Shown one piece after another: positions 16,630 to 24,682 of a stretch of 35,448 nucleotides of DNA; the first letter of the stretch is position 1; each line of letters starts with the position of its first letter. The DNA is taken from assembly GCA_945875845.1 (NCBI GenBank), contig CAMCMB010000076.1:1-35448 (forward strand), read 5' to 3'. Source of the stretch: Pirellula staleyi DSM 6068. GTDB lineage: Bacteria > Planctomycetota > Planctomycetia > Pirellulales > Pirellulaceae. The position numbers and the translations under genes are program-made. The notes beneath the pieces are model-generated. The model saw nothing but the letters and a program-made list of their open reading frames with translations, ran no database searches and was not told the origin of the DNA.

Positions 16630-17646
16630 ATGTCTGAAATCACTTCATCGCCAGCAGTTAATACCGCCTCAATCGTTCCCGAGCCGGTGCACGTTCAACG
16701 CGCAAGGGAACTTTTTGAGAAAGCGACTCATGAAATCAGCAAAGTCTTTGTGGGGCAAGACGAGCTTGTCTTAACCTCGCTCGTGGCTCTTTTCTCAGGT
16801 GGCCACGTTTTGATCGAAGGTGTCCCGGGGCTTGGCAAGACTTTGTTTGTTCGCACGCTCGGACGGGTTTTGGGTTGCAAATTCGGTCGAATCCAGTTCA
16901 CAGCCGACTTGATGCCATCCGACATTACGGGCGCTCCTGTCCTTGATCTTAAGACACAAGATTTTCGATTTCGACCTGGGCCTGTCTTCACTCAGTTTCT
17001 GCTTGCCGATGAAATCAATCGTTCGCCAGCCAAGACGCACGCGGCCTTGCTCGAAATCATGCAAGAGTTTCGTGTGACGATCGATGGCGTCAGTCATCAT
17101 GTCCCTCGCCCTTTCTTGGTGATGGCAACCCAGAATCCGATCGAAAGCGACGGAACCTATTCGCTCCCCGAAGCACAACTCGATCGATTTATGTTTAAAG
17201 CGATGGTCGCTTACCCTGACGAAGCGGAAGAGGCCCGCGTTCTCGAGATGCATTCCAAGCAAATCGATTTTTCCTCACTTCTGGAGGAACAAGTCGGCGT
17301 TGTGTCCAACGCCGAACAGATCTCGCAAATGATCAAGGAAAATGCCAAGGTTCGGATTGATCCGAAACTATTGTCCTATGTCAATCGCATCGTCCGAGCC
17401 ACTCGGAATTGGCCCACCTTTCATATGGGGGCTTCTCCACGAGCGGGTTTGTCCATCATTCAAGGGGCCCGAACTTTGGCTGCGTTTCGAGGACGTGACT
17501 TTGCGGTCCCTGATGATGTCGCTGAACTTGCATTGCCCGCGCTGAGGCATCGAGTCGTCATGTCGGCCGAGGCCGAAGTAGAAGGCCTCAAAGTCGATCA
17601 AGAACTAAGATCCCTTTTGCGAAGTATCGAAGTACCACGAAGCTAA
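16630..17646 (+). CDS. MoxR-family AAA+ ATPase
   Basis: A 338-aa AAA+ ATPase of the MoxR group, chaperone-like proteins that act with VWA/DUF58 partners on membrane or metal-dependent targets. Walker A is GVPGLGKT (64-71), Walker B LLADEIN (124-130); RSPAKTHAALLEIMQE and PFLVMATQNPIESDGTYSLPEAQLDRF are family signatures. The frame extends upstream to a TTG at 16585, but the ATG at 16630 is where homologues begin. No Shine-Dalgarno is visible: the bases before the ATG are a 9-bp tandem repeat (GTTTCGCCC twice, 16606-16623). The DUF58 gene starts 4 bases after the stop, the standard arrangement. Confidence 0.93.
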   Translation: MSEITSSPAVNTASIVPEPVHVQRARELFEKATHEISKVFVGQDELVLTSLVALFSGGHVLIEGVPGLGKTLFVRTLGRVLGCKFGRIQFTADLMPSDITGAPVLDLKTQDFRFRPGPVFTQFLLADEINRSPAKTHAALLEIMQEFRVTIDGVSHHVPRPFLVMATQNPIESDGTYSLPEAQLDRFMFKAMVAYPDEAEEARVLEMHSKQIDFSSLLEEQVGVVSNAEQISQMIKENAKVRIDPKLLSYVNRIVRATRNWPTFHMGASPRAGLSIIQGARTLAAFRGRDFAVPDDVAELALPALRHRVVMSAEAEVEGLKVDQELRSLLRSIEVPRS

Positions 17647-17650
17647 AGTC

Positions 17651-19063
17651 ATGTCCATTTACGATTCCGTTGGGACAACTCTTTTTTGGGCACCGTGGAT
17701 AGGGCTGATCGTGTTGGCCAGTCCGTTGCTCCTACTGGCATTGGGGTGGCGGATTTTCCCCACGACGCGTTGGCTTTGGCTACTGTTGCCCCTATGCATA
17801 CTCAGCCTCTTCATGCTTGCAACGCCACTCTTTATCTACTTCATGGTGGTTTTTGATCTCGTTGCGCTTTCGGTTGTCGTATTGGATCTTTTGACAATCA
17901 CGGGTCCCAGTGGTTTGACCGTCGAACGGCTCATGCTGCGCAGCGCTTCGCTGGGTGGCACACACCAGGTCACGCTCAGCGTCGACAACCGCAGCACGAA
18001 GTCTCAAAACATCGAAATTCGTGACGATCTACCGGAAGGCTTGCTTGCGGATCCGGAATCGCAATCGATCGTACTGAAACCTCGCAAACATGCGGAATTG
18101 GACTACCAAATTCGCCCGACACGCCGAGGTTCCTTTTCTTTCGAATTCATCTACCTTCGGCTCAGCAGTCGACTTGGTCTATGGCAACGTTCGGTCCGAC
18201 GCAATTGCCCAGGTGAATTGCTTGTTTACCCTGACATGAAGCAAATTGCCGAGTATGCATTGCTTGCACGCACCAATCGGTTGAGCTTGATCGGAATTCG
18301 AAAAACGCGCAAGGCGGGTCAAGACAATAATTTCGAACGATTGAGAGACTATTCACAGGACGACAATTACAAACATATCGATTGGCGGTCCACCGCCCGT
18401 CGAAACAAGCTTACGGTCAAACAGTTTCAGACGGACCAAAGTCAACGGCTTGTTTTCATGCTGGATTGCGGCAGATTGATGACAAACGAATACCGGGGGT
18501 TAAGCTTATTGGACTATGCCCTCAATTCCGTGCTGATGCTGAGCTATGTCGCGTTGCAACAAGGTGACTCCGTTGGAATGCTCTGCTTCTCGGACAAGAT
18601 CGAATCGTACGTGCCGATGCGTGGTGGGCTTTCGCAAATGAATCAGCTGCTTCACGCCGGTTTTAATCGTTTCCCCTCTTTGAATCAAACAAACTATGGT
18701 GAAGCGTTTTTGCATTTCTCCAAGAACTGTCGTCGTCGCTCGATGGTGGTGCTAATCACGAATGTTATCGATGATGTATCCGCAGCCCAAGTGACAGGTT
18801 ACCTTAAAACTTTGCAAGCGAAACATTTACCGGTGCTTGCACTGCTTCGAGACCGATCGGTGTTCGACTCGGCCGACAATCCGGACCTGGACGAATCGAT
18901 TTTGTATCGAAGTGCAGCAGCAGCGCAACTCTTGATCTGGCGAAACGATGTCATTCGTCGCCTGGAAAATTGCGGTGTGTTGAGCGTAGATGCGTTTCCA
19001 GACACATTGACATCGCCATTGATCAACCGCTACCTGCAAGCCAAAGCAAAGCACATGATGTAG
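17651..19063 (+). CDS. DUF58 domain protein, partner of MoxR
   Basis: A 470-aa membrane-anchored protein. Two or three hydrophobic helices (about 11-34, 42-82) precede a beta-sandwich region and then DUF58, marked by NNFERLRDYSQDDNYKHIDW (227-246) and RSTARRNKLTVKQFQTDQSQ. Further on, LVFMLDCGRLM (267-277) resembles the MIDAS start of a von Willebrand A fold, as DUF58 proteins usually show. It is encoded 4 bases after moxR and very likely works with it. The aerotolerance-type genes that often follow (VWA, TPR proteins) are missing: the operon ends here, directly at the 90-bp tandem repeat. Confidence 0.9.
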   Translation: MSIYDSVGTTLFWAPWIGLIVLASPLLLLALGWRIFPTTRWLWLLLPLCILSLFMLATPLFIYFMVVFDLVALSVVVLDLLTITGPSGLTVERLMLRSASLGGTHQVTLSVDNRSTKSQNIEIRDDLPEGLLADPESQSIVLKPRKHAELDYQIRPTRRGSFSFEFIYLRLSSRLGLWQRSVRRNCPGELLVYPDMKQIAEYALLARTNRLSLIGIRKTRKAGQDNNFERLRDYSQDDNYKHIDWRSTARRNKLTVKQFQTDQSQRLVFMLDCGRLMTNEYRGLSLLDYALNSVLMLSYVALQQGDSVGMLCFSDKIESYVPMRGGLSQMNQLLHAGFNRFPSLNQTNYGEAFLHFSKNCRRRSMVVLITNVIDDVSAAQVTGYLKTLQAKHLPVLALLRDRSVFDSADNPDLDESILYRSAAAAQLLIWRNDVIRRLENCGVLSVDAFPDTLTSPLINRYLQAKAKHMM

Positions 19064-19064
19064 C

Positions 19065-19294
19065 GGTAACGATCCCTTGGGATGCCCCCGGGGGCATTCG
19101 ATGCATGCCATCTGGCTTTATGCCAGTGGTAACTGACCTGTGCCCTAGCATGAAGGTAACGATCCCCTGGGATCAACCCGGGGGCATTCGATGCATGCCA
19201 TCTGGCTTTATGCCAGTGGTAACTGACCTGCGCCCTAGCATGAAGGTAACGATCCCCTGGGATCAACCCAGGGGCATTCGATGCATGCCACCTA
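19065..19294. repeat. 90-bp tandem repeat, about 2.6 copies
   Basis: Units begin at 19065, 19155 and 19245 with GGTAACGATCCC; the third is partial. Units are nearly identical, with differences mainly in the CCC/GGG hairpin. Each holds TGGCTTTATGCCA (hairpin), GCATTCGATGCATGCC and a CCCCTGGG...CCC-GGGG stem. In the third unit the stem is perfect: 19254-19261 with 19267-19274, five-base loop. It fills the space between the convergent DUF58 and xseA genes. Since 90 is divisible by three, long repetitive frames appear on both strands; I do not regard them as genes. Confidence 0.92.
19254..19274. terminator. strong hairpin between convergent genes
   Basis: CCCCTGGG pairs perfectly with CCCAGGGG around ATCAA. 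Versions of it occur in the other two units of the 90-bp repeat. Its place between two converging genes fits a bidirectional transcript end or RNA-stabilising stem, but there is no T-run on either side, so intrinsic termination is not shown. Confidence 0.4.
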
Positions 19295-19300
19295 GCCTAA

Positions 19301-20659
19301 TTACGTCTTCGAAAGGACTTGACTCACGAATTTGCCGTCGTTGAGTATTGTTTGAATCTCTTGCCCAATGCGCAATTGCTTTGCGCTCGAAATGACCAAG
19401 CCGGTGTTCGTGTCCATCGTTACCGAATAACCTCGTGCAAGCGTTTTTAATGGACTGATTGCATCCAGGACGCTCGATAGACGCTCGAGTCGCTCGGCTC
19501 GCGTTTGGATGTTAGCATCGATCGCGTTGTCCAGCGCTTCATGAAGATCGTCCAGACGTTGCATGGGTGTTTCAAGCGATCGTTCGGGCGAGGCAAAGAC
19601 AGGCCGACTGATCACCGACCGGAGTCGCATTTCTGCTTGGCTGATTCGATGCATCATCAGCGTATCGATGCGTTGGCGAATACCTAACAACACATCGGCA
19701 ATTTCCACTCGGCTTGGAGCTACTCGCTCGGCTGCTTCGGATGGAGTCAACGCACGCACGTCTGCGGCCAAATCACTGAGCGTAACATCGATCTCATGTC
19801 CTACTGCCGAGATCGTCGGCAGCGGGCATGCGACCAGTGCACGGACTACGACTTCTTCGTTGAAGCACCAAAGGTCCTCTAGCGATCCTCCTCCTCGCCC
19901 CACAACCAGGACATCCAAAGTCGGCCGGATTTGTGCGGCGACCCGTATCCCATCTGCAATCTCATTTGCCGCCCCTTCGCCTTGGACTCGCGATGGGATG
20001 ATGAGCACGCTTGCGCCGGGCCAGCGCCGCTTGAGAACCTGGGTGAAGTCATGAATGGCGGCGCCGCTGGGGCTGGTAACGAAACCAATGCGCGTGGGGA
20101 ACTGCGGAAGGGATTTCTTGCGTTCGGCGGCGAAAAGGCCTTCTTTGTCCAGCTTGGCATGAAGTCTGCGAAAAGCGGCTTGAAGCGCCCCCAGTCCTTG
20201 CTGCTCCATGCGGTTGATGATGACTTGGTAAGTGCCTCGAGGCCCATACACGTCGATTCGCCCTTGGACGAGAACGGCCATGCCTTCTCGCAAGTCCATT
20301 CCGAGGCGTTCCAAGGTGGATCTCCAGAGTACGGCCGAGACTTGGCTGGTCGCATCCTTGAGCGTTAGGTAGACGTGCCCGGAGGCAGATCGATTCAAGT
20401 TCCCAATTTCGGCGGCCAGCCAAAACATGGGAACGGAGTCATCGATGGCACGTTTGACCCATGCGTTGAGTTGCCCAACGCTGAGTGGAGCCGCCGAGCT
20501 TGCACCGGGCTTCGGCTTCGCATCGGGCTTCGGCTTGGCATCGGGCTTCGGCTTGGCAGGGGGTGGGCCGCTTCGTTTTGAATCGAGCTCGACCGAGTCT
20601 TGCTTTGGCTTTTCGTCAAAGAAAGCGTCCGCATCGTCACTCCATAAGAAACCGGTCAC
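19301..20659 (-). CDS. xseA: exodeoxyribonuclease VII large subunit
   Basis: XseA with XseB degrades single-stranded DNA to oligonucleotides in repair. An N-terminal low-complexity stretch (PKPDAKPKPDAKPKP) precedes the OB domain (LSVGQLNAWVKRAIDD, SGHVYLTLKDATSQVSAVLW) and the catalytic region with FPTRIGFVTSPSGAAIHDF, VVGRGGGSLEDLWCFNEE and PTISAVGHEIDVTLSDLAAD. The C-terminal coiled region ends with LARGYSVTMD. A longer frame opens at 20731, but I choose the GTG at 20659: AAGGAG lies 10 bases upstream and the GTG overlaps the stop of the acyltransferase gene (GTGA), giving 452 aa. The small subunit gene xseB, often adjacent, is not in the window. Confidence 0.95.
   Translation of the reverse strand: MTGFLWSDDADAFFDEKPKQDSVELDSKRSGPPPAKPKPDAKPKPDAKPKPGASSAAPLSVGQLNAWVKRAIDDSVPMFWLAAEIGNLNRSASGHVYLTLKDATSQVSAVLWRSTLERLGMDLREGMAVLVQGRIDVYGPRGTYQVIINRMEQQGLGALQAAFRRLHAKLDKEGLFAAERKKSLPQFPTRIGFVTSPSGAAIHDFTQVLKRRWPGASVLIIPSRVQGEGAANEIADGIRVAAQIRPTLDVLVVGRGGGSLEDLWCFNEEVVVRALVACPLPTISAVGHEIDVTLSDLAADVRALTPSEAAERVAPSRVEIADVLLGIRQRIDTLMMHRISQAEMRLRSVISRPVFASPERSLETPMQRLDDLHEALDNAIDANIQTRAERLERLSSVLDAISPLKTLARGYSVTMDTNTGLVISSAKQLRIGQEIQTILNDGKFVSQVLSKT
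20507..20560. repeat. 18-bp in-frame tandem repeat inside xseA
   Basis: Three copies of an 18-base unit beginning GGGCTTCGGCTT (20507, 20525, 20543) code on the minus strand for the repeated AKPKPD residues before the OB domain of XseA. Confidence 0.88.
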
Positions 20660-21405
20660 GGTGAAATGGCTCCTTGCGGTACTGGATAGAATGCACGCTC
20701 GCCGACCCTGCGCGAACCCTCGGTCGCCCACGTTTCCGATTCGAGCGTTACGGCGTGAAGTACTTCCTCGGCATGGCGGCGATACACTTCAATCTCCTCT
20801 TTGCTGAGCTTGCGAGGGACATGAATGGCGGGTCCGAGAACGATCCTTGCACGCGAACTGGGTCTTGGAATTGCAAATTTATCCCAAGATCCACTATTTC
20901 GCCATGGTCGATCAAACCCGCATCCAAGCGGTACGATCGGTATCCCCAGCAAGCCAGCAATATAAATGCAGCCACTCGACAATTCCCTTCGCGGTCCTCG
21001 TGGCCCGTCGGGTGTGATGACAAGGCTGGTGTTTTTGAATTCGCGAGTGATTTGCAAGATCGCTTTCACACCGCCCCGCGACGTCGAGCCTCGCACCGTC
21101 TTGAAGCCGAACTGCGAGATCATTTCCGAAAGCCAGTTTGCGTCGCGATGTTGGCTCAAAAGCATCGTCACATCGCAGCCTCGGCGATTGCAAGGAGGCA
21201 GAGCCAGGTACTCATGCCACACAACATAAATGGCTGGCCCTTGAAAGCTGGCCACGGCCGGGTCCATGTCGGGTTGATAGCAAGCGATGCGAGCATCGAG
21301 AGTACGCATCCAGGCGCGAATACCGAATGCCAGCAAGGTGCCGCCCCACCGCATCGTTGTTTTTTGAAGTTCGAGCTTTGGCAGGCGGAACATTGGGAAT
21401 TGCAT
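20656..21405 (-). CDS. DUF374 lysophospholipid acyltransferase-like protein
   Basis: A 249-aa membrane-associated acyltransferase of the LPLAT superfamily, DUF374 branch. Landmarks are VVWHEYLALPP, the active-site-like SQHRDANWLSEMI (His and Asp of the HxxxD region), the strongly conserved RGSTSRGG (105-112) and ITPDGPRGPRRE. DUF374 proteins are thought to acylate lipid A-like or other phospholipid precursors; the true substrate is not known. The frame reaches a TTG at 21423, but the ATG at 21405 overlaps the dapF stop by one base (TAATG), so it is the better start. It also overlaps xseA at its end, making a tightly coupled dapF - acyltransferase - xseA unit. Confidence 0.85.
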   Translation of the reverse strand: MQFPMFRLPKLELQKTTMRWGGTLLAFGIRAWMRTLDARIACYQPDMDPAVASFQGPAIYVVWHEYLALPPCNRRGCDVTMLLSQHRDANWLSEMISQFGFKTVRGSTSRGGVKAILQITREFKNTSLVITPDGPRGPRRELSSGCIYIAGLLGIPIVPLGCGFDRPWRNSGSWDKFAIPRPSSRARIVLGPAIHVPRKLSKEEIEVYRRHAEEVLHAVTLESETWATEGSRRVGERAFYPVPQGAISP

Positions 21406-22268
21406 TACGATCCCAGAGGCCAAATTCCCGAGAAAACTTCTGTCGCCGGTCCGGTCATGAAGACATGATTACTGGCTTCATCCCAACGCAATCGCAATTG
21501 CCCACCCATCAAATTGTTCAAGATTTGGCGGTCGGTGTGGCCGGTCAGGACACCCGCGACGCACACGGCGCTCGCTCCCGTCCCGCATGCCCAAGTCTCA
21601 CCGGATCCCCGTTCCCAGGTTCGTTGCCGGACTTCTCCGCGAGCCAATACCTCAACAAACTCGACGTTTGTTTTCTTGGGAAAGCGATTGTCGCGTTCGA
21701 TCAATGGGCCGATTCCAAGTACCAGTTCGTCGGTCGCCTCGGACACAAAGATAACGCAATGTGGATTACCCATCGAGACACAAGTTGCGAAGAGTTTTTG
21801 GCCTCGAAACTCGATGGGGTGATTGATGATGGAGTCCGTTGGCTTGGTACCCAAGGTGGTGGGTATTTCCGCTGCTTGCAAGCGTGGTTCCCCCATATCG
21901 ACCTTTACTTGAGATACGAGATTTGCGGTGATCGTCAAATCGAGCGAAAGGACGCCAGCTCCTGTTTCGATCTTGAGCGACTCTTTCTTGCAGATACCAT
22001 GGTCATAAACATACTTGGCAACACATCGAATACCGTTGCCGCACATTTCCGACTCGCTGCCATCGGCATTGAACATGCGCATTCGGGCATCTGCTTTTTC
22101 GCTCGGAAGAATGGCGATAAGCCCGTCCCCGCCGATACCGAAACGTCGATCGGAAACTTGAACGGATAGACCGCTCAAGTCCGTTGGTAATGTTTGATCG
22201 AAACCGCTGAAATAGACGTAGTCGTTACCAGCGCCATGCATTTTGGTAAATCGAAGAGATTGGGCCAT
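21405..22268 (-). CDS. dapF: diaminopimelate epimerase
   Basis: DapF turns LL-diaminopimelate into the meso form for lysine and peptidoglycan. The N-terminus FTKMHGAGNDYVYF is canonical; the two catalytic cysteines are C76 in ADGSESEMCGNGIRC and C228 in ERGSGETWACGTGASA. Length (287 aa) is normal. Its presence fits the evidence that planctomycetes make peptidoglycan. A 343-aa frame on the opposite strand (21138-22169) is its shadow. Confidence 0.97.
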   Translation of the reverse strand: MAQSLRFTKMHGAGNDYVYFSGFDQTLPTDLSGLSVQVSDRRFGIGGDGLIAILPSEKADARMRMFNADGSESEMCGNGIRCVAKYVYDHGICKKESLKIETGAGVLSLDLTITANLVSQVKVDMGEPRLQAAEIPTTLGTKPTDSIINHPIEFRGQKLFATCVSMGNPHCVIFVSEATDELVLGIGPLIERDNRFPKKTNVEFVEVLARGEVRQRTWERGSGETWACGTGASAVCVAGVLTGHTDRQILNNLMGGQLRLRWDEASNHVFMTGPATEVFSGIWPLGS

Positions 22269-22294
22269 ATGGAATGCTCTTGGAGGCGAGTCAA

Positions 22295-22954
22295 TTAATT
22301 TGGTAATCGGAAATCGGGATCCGAGATTCCTCGAATCAGTTCAGACAGACGGCTGTAAAGTTGCAGAATCAATTGCCAAGTGGCAATATCGACGTTCACC
22401 GTAGGGCGTTTTTCGTTGATGGTCACGCCATTGACAACTTCACCGATTCGAGCATGAAAATACTCAAAGAGTTCCGCGAGCTGTGCCGCTTGGCTAGGGC
22501 TGAGTCGTTCGGGTAAGTCGGGCGGCTTGCTTAGCTCACGAAGCGCTCGAAGGGATTCGACAAGTCCAGGGTCTAACTCGAAATCCCCGCTGTCCGTGTT
22601 GGTGACGAGCCTACCTTCTTCGACGGCAGTCAGGCCTTCGTTGACTCGTGCGTTGATCTGCTCAGAAGTCCCAAAGAGCAACAAGCTTCGGCCCACGGCG
22701 ATGATGTCGCCGAAACGCAAAATCCTGAGCTGGCAGTCTTGGCCATTGACGCGAGTGCCGTTGGTGCTCTCCAGATCGGTGAGCACCAAGTGATCGTTGT
22801 CTTCTTGGATTTTGCAATGAAACCGGCTGATTCGTTCATCATTAAGTTGAATCGTGTTTCCTTCTTCACGCCCGATCGAAATCGGGGTTTTGAGTTCAGA
22901 GTGGATGCGTCCTCGATCAGCTCCTTGGACAACGCGAAGCGTCAGTCTGGACAT
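22295..22954 (-). CDS. FHA domain protein
   Basis: A 219-aa protein with an N-terminal forkhead-associated domain, which binds phosphothreonine peptides. Canonical residues are present: ISIGREEGN (25-33), ERISRFHCKI (41-50) and DLESTNGTRVNG (60-71), with the Arg, Ser/His and Asn of the binding loop intact. The C-terminal half has no domain I recognise; it is helical-looking (LREL, LAELFEYFHARIGE, WQLILQLYSRLSELIRG). The ATG at 22954 has AGAGG 7 bases upstream; the longer frame to 22981 lacks that. It lies between the TIM-barrel gene and dapF on the same strand. It suggests input from a Ser/Thr kinase, none of which is in the window. Confidence 0.9.
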   Translation of the reverse strand: MSRLTLRVVQGADRGRIHSELKTPISIGREEGNTIQLNDERISRFHCKIQEDNDHLVLTDLESTNGTRVNGQDCQLRILRFGDIIAVGRSLLLFGTSEQINARVNEGLTAVEEGRLVTNTDSGDFELDPGLVESLRALRELSKPPDLPERLSPSQAAQLAELFEYFHARIGEVVNGVTINEKRPTVNVDIATWQLILQLYSRLSELIRGISDPDFRLPN

Positions 22955-23022
22955 AGCTACCTCTGGTTCGTCACGATTCAACTAGAAAAGCCGGGAACAA
23001 ATGGGAGACTCATTCTCCTAGA

Positions 23023-23955
23023 TTACGCCTCAAGTCCGATATCTTCCAAAACCAATGGAGAAGTCGACTCCGTAATCATATCAGGTCTACGGGTAAAGGT
23101 TGGTAGACCTGCACCGGCCAAGACATTATCTAGGGAATCTTGGCTTTTGGCGACGATCGAGTCTCGCGTCATTCCGCCAAAATTGCTCGCATGTCCAAAG
23201 GCCGTGATCGGCCCTTCGTAGCCAGCTTTGCTCAAGATCGAAACGATTCTTACATTGTCGATAATGCCGCTCGTTCCAGCCAACAATCGCATTTTGAGGC
23301 TCGCATCTTCAATCGTTGGAATCGATTCTGTGTCGGCGAGACGAAGTGCGGCGATTCTGTTTCCAGGGATGGTAGCGAGTTGCTCAAACGTACCGCCGCC
23401 GACGGTCCAGTTGAATGAGTCAATGACAAGTCCAACACTTTCGTTCGTACAAGCCTTGAAAAAAGCCAAAAAGCCGTCGACATCTTGAATGAACTTGAAT
23501 TGGCGATTCTCGCGGTTTTCCGCAGCAGTCGAGAAATAGAGGCCGAGCATGACATTGTTCTTAGCGAAAATCGCCGCAATCGCATCGACCCGCTTTCTCA
23601 AGACGTCAAAAAACTCATGGAAAGGCAACCGATCGGTTGCTGCTGGAAGGCGAAGGAATCCGGCCCGTGCTCCCGCTTTACCGGCGATTTCGAGGGTCTG
23701 ATGAAGGGTTGCAAGTTCCTTTGCAAAGGTTTCGTCGTCCGCATCCAAGTCGATCGGTGTCTCGAAGCCACTGACCTTCATCTTGGCGCTGAGAAGGTAC
23801 CTTGCCGCCTTTTCAAATTCGCTGCGTTGAGTTCTCTTGACGAGGTCAACGATATCGATGTCCAACCCGCTAAAACCATAGGTCATTGCCAATTCGATCA
23901 GTTCGCTTTGACGTCCGGAAACACCCAACACCGTCGCGTTCAAATTCTTGTACAT
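23023..23955 (-). CDS. sugar phosphate isomerase/epimerase-like TIM-barrel protein
   Basis: About 310 aa with the look of the AP endonuclease 2/xylose isomerase-like TIM-barrel family: MTYGFSGLDIDIVDLV near the start, AGKAGARAGFLRLP, NNVMLGLYFSTAAENREN, VGLVIDSFNW, RIAALRLADTES and GYEGPITAFGHASNF at the expected strand ends. Metal-binding residues could be the Glu, Asp and His in these motifs, but I cannot assign them. The frame runs back to a TTG at 24144; the ATG at 23955 (GGAGA about 9 bases upstream) is where the barrel sequence begins, with another ATG at 23964. Substrate unknown; neighbours do not help. Confidence 0.75.
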   Translation of the reverse strand: MYKNLNATVLGVSGRQSELIELAMTYGFSGLDIDIVDLVKRTQRSEFEKAARYLLSAKMKVSGFETPIDLDADDETFAKELATLHQTLEIAGKAGARAGFLRLPAATDRLPFHEFFDVLRKRVDAIAAIFAKNNVMLGLYFSTAAENRENRQFKFIQDVDGFLAFFKACTNESVGLVIDSFNWTVGGGTFEQLATIPGNRIAALRLADTESIPTIEDASLKMRLLAGTSGIIDNVRIVSILSKAGYEGPITAFGHASNFGGMTRDSIVAKSQDSLDNVLAGAGLPTFTRRPDMITESTSPLVLEDIGLEA

Positions 23956-24372
23956 TCCAGCCATTCTCCAAAATAAAACGGGTATGCGTCGGGCGATGGA
24001 ATCGGCCGCACAGACATACAAAAATATTTCCATCGGGCCAAACAATCCTTCATGGCCCTGTTGAGAGCGCTCCCAACGAGCACTCATGGGGCGAAAATCA
24101 CGCTGCGGACGTTCGACTAACAACTGTCGTAGCTGGACTCGCAAGAGTCAGTATTAGCTGTGCTTGATCCGAAATCTGGCGAGTCCGGTTGCAAAACACG
24201 ACATTGATTGATCAAACGAGCCTCAGTCTAGTGGTGCATTCGCTTTGGAGAGAGTATCGCAGAAAACAGGTTGCCTTCCAAGTCGAAACGAGCGAAAGGG
24301 CATTTCACCGCACCAAGACACAAACCCCTAGTACGCGTTCCCTTCCAGCCATAAATGCGTTATTCTCAGGGA
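23956..24372. other. divergent intergenic region, no gene seen
   Basis: The space between the divergent TIM-barrel and yacG genes. The TIM-barrel frame stays open to 24144 without protein-like features. A small palindrome, TTGATTGATCAA, lies around 24205-24216. I cannot name promoters with confidence. Confidence 0.4.
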
Positions 24373-24594
24373 ATGTCAAAACCCTCCCCTTCTCTGAAAT
24401 GCCCTACATGTGAGCGAACTTTTGCCGCAGACATTCGCGGTGAATTTATGCCGTTTTGTTCCGAACGATGCAAACTTGCTGATTTGTATCTTTGGATGAG
24501 TGAATCGATCGGTATTCCAACTGGTAGTTCCGAGGAGGAAGACGATGCGGAGCCGGAACTCCCACCGGTTCGAAAGCAATGGAACTTTGATTGA
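24373..24594 (+). CDS. yacG: YacG-type DNA gyrase inhibitor / zinc-binding protein
   Basis: A 73-aa zinc protein. Four Cys fit the YacG pattern: CPTC (C10, C13) and FCSERC (C29, C33), followed by the conserved RCKLADLYLWMSE and an acidic tail (SSEEEDDAEPELPP). E. coli YacG binds GyrB and blocks DNA binding by gyrase. The frame also has an ATG at 24355, six codons earlier; neither start has a well-spaced ribosome-binding site (AGGGA abuts the ATG at 24373). I chose the shorter version because homologues begin near the Cys motif. The usual neighbour coaE is absent. Confidence 0.88.
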   Translation: MSKPSPSLKCPTCERTFAADIRGEFMPFCSERCKLADLYLWMSESIGIPTGSSEEEDDAEPELPPVRKQWNFD

Positions 24595-24682
24595 TTTGTC
24601 ATTTCGTTTGACTGCCATGAACGGCGTACTTCGTTCAACCATGAATAACTACTTCCGACTTAGACTTAGACGCTGCATGTAA

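Noticed and set aside
16374-16637. 87-aa frame (GRARLLPSL type) before moxR
   Set aside because: Encoded by the dispersed palindromic repeat; the same peptide appears at other copies in non-homologous places.
18970-19344. Repeat-containing frames on both strands across the 90-bp repeat
   Set aside because: The unit is a multiple of three, so frames stay open by geometry; they overlap the ends of DUF58 and xseA and have no good start signal.
20660-20731. N-terminal extension of XseA
   Set aside because: Overlaps the acyltransferase gene; a GTG with strong AAGGAG at 20659 is preferred.
21138-22169. 343-aa plus-strand frame
   Set aside because: Antisense to dapF and the acyltransferase gene, both with complete motifs; its translation has no protein-like pattern.
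23956-24144. N-terminal extension of the TIM-barrel protein
   Set aside because: Begins at TTG, lacks family features, and a better ATG with GGAGA lies at 23955.
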